Below are positions 1 to 5,599 of a stretch of DNA of 9,933 nt, one piece after another. A program made the position numbers and the translations under genes. Origin of the DNA: JBOGWY01 sp050694015. GTDB taxonomy: Bacteria > Actinomycetota > CADDZG01 > WHSQ01. The stretch is from assembly GCA_050694015.1 (NCBI GenBank), contig JBOGWY010000318.1, positions 1 to 9,933 of the forward strand, given 5' to 3'. The notes beneath the pieces were generated by a model. That model was not told the origin of the DNA. It searched no databases and saw only the letters and a program-made list of their open reading frames with translations. How positions within the stretch are numbered: the stretch's first letter is position 1; every line of letters begins with the position of its first letter.

Positions 1-879
1 GCCCACGACTTCCTTCGTGCGCTCGCGGCCGAACGCGACCTCTCGCCCCACACGATCTCGGCGTATCGCTCCGACCTGGATCAGTTCGCCACGTGGGCGG
101 GCCGGGCCCGGGCGCACAACCTTGCCGATATAGATCGCAAGCTCATCCGACGGTTCGTCTCGTACCTATCCGAGAATCGCTACGCACGTCGCTCGATCGC
201 TAGGAAGGCCAGTGCGCTTCGCTCGATGCTCCATTGGGCCGTGGTCCGCGGCCTGCTCCCGATGAACCCCGCCGAAGATGTCGCCGCGCCCAAGCTCGAT
301 CGGCCTCTCCCGAAGATCGTGAAGCCCGACGACGCGGCACGACTGTGCGAGCTCCCGCCGCTCGACGATCCCGTCGGGGTCCGGGACCGCGCGATCCTCG
401 AGCTCCTGTATGGATCCGGCCTCCGGGTCGCAGAGCTGTGCGGGCTCGATCTCGCCGACGTCGATCTGCGTCGGGAGTCCGTCCAGGTCACGGGGAAGGG
501 GCGCAAGGATCGGCGCGTCCCGATCAGCGACGCCGCCCGCGTTGCCATTGCCGCATATGTCCATGATGCGCGTTCTGCGCTCGTCAAAGAGCGCGGCGAG
601 ACGCCGAACGCCTTGTTCCTGAACAACCGGGGAACAAGGCTGGGGCCTCGCAGCGTTCGTGCCCTCGTGACCAAGTACTGCATCGCCGACGGCCTTACTC
701 CACTTACCCCTCACGGGCTCCGCCACTCGTTCGCGACCCATCTCCTGGATGGAGGTGCCGACCTAAGGGCGGTGCAGGAACTCCTGGGGCATGAGAATCT
801 GGCAACTACACAGATCTACACCCACGTCTCTACCGAACGTCTGAGGACGGTTTATGAGCAGAGCCATCCCAGAGCCTGA
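1..879 (+). CDS. xerC: Tyrosine recombinase XerC (5'-truncated by window edge)
   Basis: Site-specific tyrosine recombinase of the XerC/XerD family, which resolves chromosome dimers at dif sites in the terminus. The frame is open from the first base, so 292 residues are visible; the family is about 300 aa, so only a handful of N-terminal residues are missing. Residues 1-80 form the SAM-like core-binding domain (LSPHTISAYRSDLDQF near the start). The catalytic domain follows and every catalytic residue is present: Arg142 (GSGLRVAEL), Lys166 (TGKGRKDRRVP), His238 and Arg241 (HGLRHSFATHLL), His264 (LLGHENL) and nucleophile Tyr273 (TQIYTHV). It ends in HPRA, as XerC/XerD proteins commonly do. The next gene, a WhiG-type sigma factor, starts inside its 3' end. 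XerC rather than XerD is inferred mainly from this neighbourhood, because actinobacterial xerC usually lies near dprA/whiG/rpsB. An internal ATG at 226 is not a real start, since it would remove the core-binding domain. Confidence 0.93.
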   Translation, partial: AHDFLRALAAERDLSPHTISAYRSDLDQFATWAGRARAHNLADIDRKLIRRFVSYLSENRYARRSIARKASALRSMLHWAVVRGLLPMNPAEDVAAPKLDRPLPKIVKPDDAARLCELPPLDDPVGVRDRAILELLYGSGLRVAELCGLDLADVDLRRESVQVTGKGRKDRRVPISDAARVAIAAYVHDARSALVKERGETPNALFLNNRGTRLGPRSVRALVTKYCIADGLTPLTPHGLRHSFATHLLDGGADLRAVQELLGHENLATTQIYTHVSTERLRTVYEQSHPRA

Positions 880-1684
880 GGCTCCCATGGCTGAAGACGA
901 GCGTCCGCCTCCGCAGGAGGACACCGTCTCTATGGCGTGGACCGAGTACAAGGCGAAGGGGTCTACCGAGGCCCGCGACCAACTGATCATCCATTACTCC
1001 CCACTCGTGAAATACGTCGCGGGCCGTGTTGCCGTCGGTCTGCCTGCGAACATCGAACAGGCCGACCTGATGAGCTACGGGATCTTCGGCCTGATCGACG
1101 CGATCGACAAATACGACCAGACCAAGAACGTCAAGTTCGAGACTTACGCGATAAGTCGCATCCGAGGCGCCATCATCGACGAGTTGCGCGCGATCGATTG
1201 GGTTCCACGCTCGGTGCGCTTCAAGGCCCGCGAGGTCGAGAAGGCGTACGGCGCTCTCGAGAACAAGCTCAAACGGCCCCCGTCGGACGCCGAGATCGCG
1301 GAAGAGATGGGGATCTCGCTCGACGATCTGAATCACGTCTACACGCAACTCTCTACCGTCTCTCTGATCGCGCTCGACGAGATCACATCGCCCGACGGCG
1401 ACAAGGGCGACAAGATGTCGCTCCTCGAGACGCTCGAGGACACCAAGACCGCGAACCCGATGGAGGCGTTCGAGTCCGAGGAGATGCGCGAGATCCTCGT
1501 CGACGCGATCAACCGTCTCCCCGAGCGCGAGAAGAAGGTCGTGACCTTCTACTACTTCGCCGGACTGACGCTGGCTGAGATCGGCCAGGTCCTAGGAGTC
1601 ACCGAGTCGCGCGTGTGCCAGATCCACACGAAGGCCGTCCTCGGCCTCCGCGGCCGCATCTCCGAAGCCACCCGCGGGGAATAG
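854..1684 (+). CDS. whiG: RNA polymerase sigma factor, FliA/WhiG type (sigma-28 family)
   Basis: Alternative sigma-70-family factor of the FliA/WhiG group (276 aa from the first ATG). Region 2 spans roughly residues 32-125 with EQADLMSYGIFGLIDAIDKY, the KFETYAISRIRGAIIDELR block and the DWVPRSVR junction. Region 3 is about 125-200, and region 4 about 215-272 with the helix-turn-helix LAEIGQVLGVTESRVCQIH. Similarity to Streptomyces WhiG as I remember it is strong throughout. In Streptomyces, WhiG drives sporulation genes under the c-di-GMP-binding anti-sigma RsiG; in motile bacteria the family drives flagellar genes. No anti-sigma, flagellar or sporulation gene lies in this window, so the regulon here is unknown. 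The start is uncertain. ATG 854 has GAGG 7 bases upstream and overlaps xerC by 26 bp. ATG 887 (residue 12) has GAGG 5 bases upstream. ATG 932 (residue 27) follows a full AGGAGG at 11-base spacing. All three keep region 2 intact. Confidence 0.92.
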   Translation: MSRAIPEPEAPMAEDERPPPQEDTVSMAWTEYKAKGSTEARDQLIIHYSPLVKYVAGRVAVGLPANIEQADLMSYGIFGLIDAIDKYDQTKNVKFETYAISRIRGAIIDELRAIDWVPRSVRFKAREVEKAYGALENKLKRPPSDAEIAEEMGISLDDLNHVYTQLSTVSLIALDEITSPDGDKGDKMSLLETLEDTKTANPMEAFESEEMREILVDAINRLPEREKKVVTFYYFAGLTLAEIGQVLGVTESRVCQIHTKAVLGLRGRISEATRGE

Positions 1685-1706
1685 CGGGACGGCCGAGCCG
1701 TCCCGC
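1684..1706 (+). terminator. Perfect GC-rich hairpin at the end of whiG
   Basis: GCGGGACGGC (1684-1693) and its exact reverse complement GCCGTCCCGC (1697-1706) are separated by CGA, giving a 10-bp perfect stem with a 3-base loop. It begins on the last base of the whiG stop codon. No T-run follows, so it is not a canonical intrinsic terminator. Actinobacterial terminators often lack a U-tract, so a role in ending the xerC-whiG transcript or stabilising its 3' end is plausible. It could equally be part of the rpsB upstream region. Confidence 0.55.
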
Positions 1707-1709
1707 GGG

Positions 1710-1723
1710 GCGAGTAGACTCGC
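1710..1723 (+). promoter_or_regulatory. Candidate rpsB promoter -10 inside a palindrome
   Basis: TAGACT at 1715-1720 matches the actinobacterial TAnnnT -10 pattern and would place +1 near 1727-1728, giving an rpsB leader of about 80 nt. The box sits inside the inverted repeat GCGAGT-AG-ACTCGC (1710-1723), which could be an operator or only a chance palindrome. No convincing -35 is seen 16-18 bp upstream, where the whiG end hairpin lies. Confidence 0.45.
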
Positions 1724-1747
1724 TCTCAATCACACACGCTCGCTGAG

Positions 1748-1800
1748 CTTTCGGTCCCCTCATTTGGGGTAAGCGGGCGGAGGAATAACCGAAGGAGGGG
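1748..1800 (+). promoter_or_regulatory. Foldable rpsB 5' leader pairing the Shine-Dalgarno
   Basis: CTTTCGGT (1748-1755) can pair with ACCGAAGG (1788-1795) over 8 bp with one G-U. This encloses a small hairpin, CCCC (1756-1759) with GGGG (1766-1769), and covers the 5' half of the SD AAGGAGGGG (1792-1800). Alternatively CCCCTC (1756-1761) pairs exactly with GAGGGG (1795-1800), hiding the other half of the SD; this helix crosses the first and cannot coexist with the inner hairpin. In E. coli, S2 is known to repress rpsB-tsf through its leader. An equivalent control here is inference from the foldability alone. Confidence 0.4.
1792..1800 (+). promoter_or_regulatory. Strong ribosome binding site of rpsB
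   Basis: AAGGAGGGG precedes ATG 1808 with 9 bases between GGAGG (1794-1798) and the start codon. It is among the strongest SD-like sequences in the window, as expected for a highly expressed ribosomal protein gene, and it fixes the rpsB start. Confidence 0.8.
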
Positions 1801-1807
1801 TTGAACC

Positions 1808-2740
1808 ATGCCCGTCGTCACGATGAGGCAATTGCTGGAGGCCGGCGTCCATTTCGGCCACCAGACGCGCCGTTGGAACCCGAAGATGAAACGATTCATC
1901 TTCGCGGAGCGCAACGGCATCTACATCCTCGATCTCCAGCAGACGATGTCTGGGATCGAACGCGCCTACACGTTCGTGCGTGATCTGGTCGCACGGGGCG
2001 GAACCGTCCTGTTCGTAGCTACCAAGCGCCAGGTTCAGGACGCCGTCGAGGAGCAGGCGCAGCGCAGCGGTATGCCGTACGTGAACTTCCGCTGGCTCGG
2101 CGGGATGCTCACCAACTTCCGCACGATCCACGACCGGATCAAGCGCATGCGCGAGCTGGAAGACATGGTCCAGACCGGGGCGCTCGAAGCGCTGCCCAAG
2201 AAGGAGGCTCTACGCCTCACCCGCGAGTACGAGAAGCTGTCGCGCAACCTCGGCGGGCTGCGCGACCTCGACAAGGCTCCCGACGCGGTCTACATCCTCG
2301 ATACCAAGAAGGAAGAGATCGCGGTCAAGGAGGCGCGCAAGCTCGGGATCCCGATCGTCGCGGTACTCGACACCAACTGCGATCCCGACGACGTCGACTA
2401 CGCGATCCCCGGTAACGATGACGCGATCCGCTCGGGCGCGCTGCTCACCCGGGTGATCGCCGACGCGGTGATCGAGGGCAAGAGCATGCGTCCGCAGACC
2501 GGCAACGGCGAAGCGCCCGACGCAGCGGCGGCTGCAACGCCGGCGGCCGAGGTTCTTCCGGGGGCCGCGGCCGAGCCGAAGGCCGAGTGGGAACTGCAGC
2601 TCGAAGCCGAAGAGGCCGCTGCGAGTGCCGAGCGAAGCGCTCCACCGAAGAAAGTGACCAGAGCCGACGAAGGCAAAGCGGACGCGAAGGGCGACGAGCC
2701 CGGCGACCTGTCCCACCCCGCCCCGAAGGAAGGGCAGTAG
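1808..2740 (+). CDS. rpsB: 30S ribosomal protein S2 with long C-terminal extension
   Basis: Ribosomal protein S2, a 30S head/platform protein needed for S1 docking and initiation in many bacteria. The core occupies about residues 1-226: MRQLLEAGVHFGHQTRRWNP at the N-terminus, FIFAERNGIYILDLQQT, the RWLGGMLTNFRTI motif near residue 100, and the IPIVAVLDTNCDPDDVDYAI segment with IPGNDDAIRS. The protein is 310 aa, against 240-260 for typical S2. The extra 80 or so residues are Ala/Glu/Lys/Pro-rich and probably disordered, with an EWELQLEAEEA helix reminiscent of the EWE motif of actinobacterial S2 tails. The ATG start is fixed by a strong SD. It heads the rpsB-tsf-pyrH-frr group, with only 2 bp between its stop and tsf, and is probably transcribed from the TAGACT-type promoter upstream. 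Confidence 0.97.
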   Translation: MPVVTMRQLLEAGVHFGHQTRRWNPKMKRFIFAERNGIYILDLQQTMSGIERAYTFVRDLVARGGTVLFVATKRQVQDAVEEQAQRSGMPYVNFRWLGGMLTNFRTIHDRIKRMRELEDMVQTGALEALPKKEALRLTREYEKLSRNLGGLRDLDKAPDAVYILDTKKEEIAVKEARKLGIPIVAVLDTNCDPDDVDYAIPGNDDAIRSGALLTRVIADAVIEGKSMRPQTGNGEAPDAAAAATPAAEVLPGAAAEPKAEWELQLEAEEAAASAERSAPPKKVTRADEGKADAKGDEPGDLSHPAPKEGQ

Positions 2741-2742
2741 AC

Positions 2743-3366
2743 ATGGCTGAGATCTCTGCGAAGGATGTGAAGGCGCTGCGCGAGTCGACCGGCGCCGGGA
2801 TGATGGACTGCAAGAAGGCGCTGCAGGAGGCCAACGGCGACCTCGAGGCGGCGAAGCGTCTGCTCCGCGAGAAGGGGCTCGCCGACGCCGCCAAGAAGAC
2901 CGGACGCGCCGCTACCGAAGGCATCGTCTACGCGTACATGCACCGCCCGACGCCGGACTACCCGCCGAAGCTCGGCGTTCTGATCGAGCTCAACTGCGAG
3001 ACCGACTTCGTCGCGAAGACCGAGAAGTTCGAGCGCCTCGCGAAGGACATCGCGATGCACATCAGCTTCGCCGACCCTTCGTGGACGACACGCGAGGAAG
3101 TACCACAGAACGTCCTCGACGAGGAATCGGCGATCTACGCCAAGCAGGCGAAGGATTCGGGCAAGCCGGAGAACGTCATCGAGAAGATCGTCGCCGGCAA
3201 GCTCGAGAGCTTCTACAAGGACAACGTTCTCCTCGACCAGGAGTGGATCCAGGACAAGTCCAAGACGATCGCGGGCTTGCTCGACGATGCACGAGCGAGC
3301 ATGGGCGAGAACGTCTCGATCGGTCGTTTCGCTCGGATCCGCGTCGGCGAGAGCGCGCAGGGGTAA
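2743..3366 (+). CDS. tsf: Elongation factor Ts, short form
   Basis: EF-Ts, the guanine nucleotide exchange factor that regenerates EF-Tu-GTP in the cytoplasm. The N-terminal UBA-like domain (about residues 1-50) carries VKALRESTGAGMMDCKKAL, followed by LLREKGLADAAKK. The core signature is NCETDFVAKTEKF, with Thr87-Asp88-Phe89 contacting EF-Tu. The C-terminal part reads GENVSIGRFARIRVGE. At 207 aa it is the short class (Thermus-like, about 196 aa) and lacks the second half of the core found in E. coli (283 aa) and in Streptomyces or mycobacteria (about 270-280 aa). Residues 68-76 (RPTPDYPPK) form a small extra loop just before the core beta-strand. ATG 2743 is preceded by GAAGGAAGGG. The stop is 4 bp from the pyrH start, consistent with one transcript. 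Confidence 0.96.
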   Translation: MAEISAKDVKALRESTGAGMMDCKKALQEANGDLEAAKRLLREKGLADAAKKTGRAATEGIVYAYMHRPTPDYPPKLGVLIELNCETDFVAKTEKFERLAKDIAMHISFADPSWTTREEVPQNVLDEESAIYAKQAKDSGKPENVIEKIVAGKLESFYKDNVLLDQEWIQDKSKTIAGLLDDARASMGENVSIGRFARIRVGESAQG

Positions 3367-3370
3367 CTCC

Positions 3371-4114
3371 TTGAGCGACCAGCTCGCGCCGGCTACGAAG
3401 TACAGGAGAGCACTGCTCAAGCTCTCCGGGGAAGCGTTCGCCGATCCACAACACGGCTTCGGGATCGATCCCCGCATCGTGGCGTCGATAGCAAGGCAGA
3501 TCGCGGAAGCCAAGGAGATCGGGACCGAGCTCGCGCTCGTCATCGGCGGGGGGAACATCATCCGGGGCCTCTCGGCTTCGGCACAGGGAACGGATCGCAC
3601 GACCGCGGACTACATGGGGATGCTCGGCACCGTTATCAACGCGCTCGCGATGCAGGACGCGCTCGAGAAGGAAGGTGTCCAGACGCGCGTGCAGACGGCG
3701 ATCTCGATGCAATCGGTCGCGGAGCCCTACATCCGCCGGCGTGCGATGCGTCACCTCGAGAAAGGCCGGGTCGTGATCTTCGCCGGTGGCACCGGCAACC
3801 CGTACTTCTCTACCGATACGACCGCCGCGCTCAGAGCGCTCGAGATCGGCGCCGACGTGATCCTCAAGGGGACGCGCGTCGACGGCGTCTACGACTCCGA
3901 CCCGCTCGAGAACCCGGCGGCCGAGATGTTCTCGTCGGTCGACTACCTCGAGGTCCTCTCCAGGGGCCTCAAGGTCATGGATTCGACCGCGATCTCCCTG
4001 TGCATGGACAATCAGTTGCCGATAGTCGTGTTCAACCTCAAGGCCGGGAACGTGGTGAACGTCCTGTCCGGGGAGGAAGTAGGGACGCTGGTTCACGCCG
4101 GCGCGACCGCATAG
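3371..4114 (+). CDS. pyrH: UMP kinase (uridylate kinase)
   Basis: Bacterial UMP kinase, which phosphorylates UMP to UDP with ATP. It is a hexameric member of the amino acid kinase superfamily, unrelated to eukaryotic UMP/CMP kinases. Motifs in order: ALLKLSGEAF with Lys17 and Gly20, IGGGNIIRG (residues 58-66), DYMGMLGTVINALAMQDALE, then AGGTGNPYFSTDTTAALRA (from residue 138) for nucleotide binding, and ILKGTRVDGVYDSDP. From TTG 3371 the protein is 247 aa, a normal length. AGGGG (3359-3363), overlapping the tsf stop, lies 7 bases before this TTG, so I choose it over an ATG at 3287 that would add 28 residues inside tsf. frr follows after 12 bp, the usual actinobacterial pairing. Confidence 0.96.
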   Translation: MSDQLAPATKYRRALLKLSGEAFADPQHGFGIDPRIVASIARQIAEAKEIGTELALVIGGGNIIRGLSASAQGTDRTTADYMGMLGTVINALAMQDALEKEGVQTRVQTAISMQSVAEPYIRRRAMRHLEKGRVVIFAGGTGNPYFSTDTTAALRALEIGADVILKGTRVDGVYDSDPLENPAAEMFSSVDYLEVLSRGLKVMDSTAISLCMDNQLPIVVFNLKAGNVVNVLSGEEVGTLVHAGATA

Positions 4115-4118
4115 GAGG
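4113..4118 (+). promoter_or_regulatory. frr ribosome binding site that decides the start
   Basis: A perfect AGGAGG overlaps the pyrH TAG stop. It is 8 bases from TTG 4127 but only 2 bases from TTG 4121, so the second TTG is the likely frr start. Confidence 0.75.
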
Positions 4119-4126
4119 CGTTGCAG

Positions 4127-4693
4127 TTGGCCGAGGACAGTAACCAGGTCTTCAGGGAAGCGGAAGACAAGATGCAGAAGGCCGTCTCCGTGAACAAGGA
4201 GGAACTCGCGTCTATCCGGTCCGGCCGCGCCTCGCCCACGCTGCTCAACCGCGTCACCGTCGACTATTACGGTTCTCAGGTCCCGCTCAACACGATCGCG
4301 AACATGGCGGTGCCGGAGCCTCGTCTCCTCGTCATCTCCCCCTACGACAAGAACGCGATCAGCGCGATCGAGAAGGCGCTGCAACAGTCCGACATCGGTA
4401 TCACGCCGAACAACGACGGCAACGTGATCCGGCTGGCGTTCCCGCAGCTCACGGAGGAACGCCGCAAGGAGATGATCAAGGTCGCCCACGTCCGCGCCGA
4501 GGAGGGCCGCGTCGCGATCCGTGGCGTGCGTCGTCACGCCAAACAGGAGCTCGAGCGTTTGAAGAAGGACGGGACGTTGACGGAGGACGAGGAACGCGCC
4601 GCCGAAGGTCGGCTTCAGAAGCTCACCGACAAGTACGTGGCTGAGGTTGACGAGAACCTCGAACGCAAGGAAGCCGAGCTCTCGGAGGTCTGA
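4127..4693 (+). CDS. frr: Ribosome recycling factor
   Basis: RRF, which with EF-G splits the post-termination ribosome into subunits. At 188 aa from TTG 4127 it matches the family (about 185 aa). The three-helix-bundle domain I is seen at both ends: the N-terminal helix with EELASIRSGRASPTLL, and the long C-terminal helices from LTEERRKEMIKVAHVRAEEG through GVRRHAKQELERLKKDG to the end. Between them is the beta-rich domain II with YGSQVPLNTIANMAVPEPR and ITPNNDGNVIRLAFP. The C-terminus is charged and probably coiled. Its TGA stop is immediately followed by the cdsA GTG with no gap, indicating translational coupling. Confidence 0.96.
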   Translation: MAEDSNQVFREAEDKMQKAVSVNKEELASIRSGRASPTLLNRVTVDYYGSQVPLNTIANMAVPEPRLLVISPYDKNAISAIEKALQQSDIGITPNNDGNVIRLAFPQLTEERRKEMIKVAHVRAEEGRVAIRGVRRHAKQELERLKKDGTLTEDEERAAEGRLQKLTDKYVAEVDENLERKEAELSEV

Positions 4694-5560
4694 GTGGCGG
4701 ACGTGGCCGCGCACGATGACTCGTCACAGGTAGCAGTGGCCGACGCGCCCAGCGGCGCGGGCCGATCGCTCCGTCAGGCCGTGATCACTGCGGTCATCCT
4801 GATCCTGCTGATGATCGGCTGCTACCTGATCGGGCCGATCGCCTTCTTCGTGCTCGCCGCGGCGGTCGTGCTGACCGCGTTGTTCGAGCTCCTCGACGCG
4901 CTCGTGCAGACCGGGCACCACCCGAACGTCGTACTCGGCGTCCTCGGTGGATTCGGGATGATGCTGGTCGCGTTCCTCGAGCGTCCCGTGCTGATCGCGG
5001 TGATCGTCGTCGCGTCGATGTACCTCGCGTTCCTACTCGCGCTCCGTCCCGGGCGCGGTCGTTCGTCGACCAGTGATGTCGCGTGGACGATGCTCGCGTT
5101 GCTGTGGGTGGGAGGAGGCGGCGCGGCTGCGGTGGCGATGCTCCGCCTCGGGAGCGATCCGGTGCTCCTGCTGATCGGGTTCGTACTGATCACGGCGGTG
5201 GACGACATCACCGCGTACTTCGCCGGCAGCTCCTTAGGACGGCACAAGATGGCGCCCTCGATCTCACCCGCTAAGTCGTGGGAAGGCGCGGTGGGAGGCG
5301 CGATCGGAGCGATCGTCGCCGGCGCGGTGTTCGGTCTGCTGTTCGACGACCTCGGTCCGGTGCACGGCCTCGCGATCGGCGCCATCGCCGCGGTGCTGGC
5401 CCCGGTCGGAGATCTCATGGAATCCCTGGCCAAGCGCGAGATCGGCATCAAGGACTCGGGGCGGCTGCTGCCCGGCCACGGAGGGCTGTTCGACCGCCTC
5501 GACGCGATCCTTTTCTGCGCGCCGGCGGCCTTCCTTTACCTACGGTTCGTCGTCTATTAG
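4694..5560 (+). CDS. cdsA: Phosphatidate cytidylyltransferase (CDP-diacylglycerol synthase)
   Basis: Integral membrane enzyme converting phosphatidate and CTP to CDP-diacylglycerol, the precursor of phosphatidylinositol, phosphatidylglycerol and cardiolipin. After a hydrophilic N-terminus of about 27 residues there are several hydrophobic segments (for example AVITAVILILLMIGCYLIG, FFVLAAAVVLTALFELL, VLLLIGFVLITAV). The CTP transferase signature is fully present at residues 244-270: Ser244, Lys247-Arg248, Lys253-Asp254, Gly256, then PGHGG (260-264) and DRLD (267-270). An upstream VDDITAYFAG segment and SPAKSWEG are also typical. The 288-aa length is normal. GTG 4694 abuts the frr stop, with GGAGG (4684-4688) 5 bases upstream. 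dxr begins 39 bp downstream and probably has its own promoter. Confidence 0.95.
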   Translation: MADVAAHDDSSQVAVADAPSGAGRSLRQAVITAVILILLMIGCYLIGPIAFFVLAAAVVLTALFELLDALVQTGHHPNVVLGVLGGFGMMLVAFLERPVLIAVIVVASMYLAFLLALRPGRGRSSTSDVAWTMLALLWVGGGGAAAVAMLRLGSDPVLLLIGFVLITAVDDITAYFAGSSLGRHKMAPSISPAKSWEGAVGGAIGAIVAGAVFGLLFDDLGPVHGLAIGAIAAVLAPVGDLMESLAKREIGIKDSGRLLPGHGGLFDRLDAILFCAPAAFLYLRFVVY

Positions 5561-5584
5561 CCTGGTTCCGTAGCGGACGCCCCA

Positions 5585-5593
5585 TGTGACAAT
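5585..5593 (+). promoter_or_regulatory. Candidate extended -10 for a leaderless dxr transcript
   Basis: TGT-GACAAT forms an extended -10 (TG, one base, then a hexamer matching TATAAT at 4 of 6). The hexamer ends at 5593, so +1 would fall on 5600, the first base of the dxr GTG. No SD-like sequence precedes that GTG. The hexamer lacks the initial T of TAnnnT, and no clear -35 is seen. Confidence 0.4.
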
Positions 5594-5599
5594 CGATAC

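Noticed and set aside
1764..1772. Mini-ORF TTG-GGG-TAA in the rpsB leader as a regulatory uORF
   Set aside because: It has two codons and no SD at usable spacing, so it is expected by chance.
3287..3370. Upstream ATG start for pyrH
   Set aside because: It would add 28 Arg/Ser-rich residues lying wholly within tsf. TTG 3371 has an SD at proper spacing and gives a normal-length protein.
2398..3600. A 400-codon minus-strand open frame opposite rpsB, tsf and pyrH
   Set aside because: It crosses three certain genes and has low-complexity composition typical of antisense shadows.
4121..4126. TTG 4121 as the frr start
   Set aside because: It is only 2 bases from AGGAGG, whereas TTG 4127 is 8 bases away.
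3176..4714. A 512-codon open frame on the minus strand opposite pyrH and frr
   Set aside because: It is antisense to two certain genes. Its protein is Arg/Asp/Val-rich with no recognisable motif, as expected of a reverse-complement frame in GC-rich coding DNA.
5281..5410. Very frequent GCGATC/CGATCG words, HIP1-like
   Set aside because: They arise mainly from Ala-Ile codon pairs (GCG ATC) and general GC-rich codon preference. No periodic spacing or extragenic enrichment is visible.
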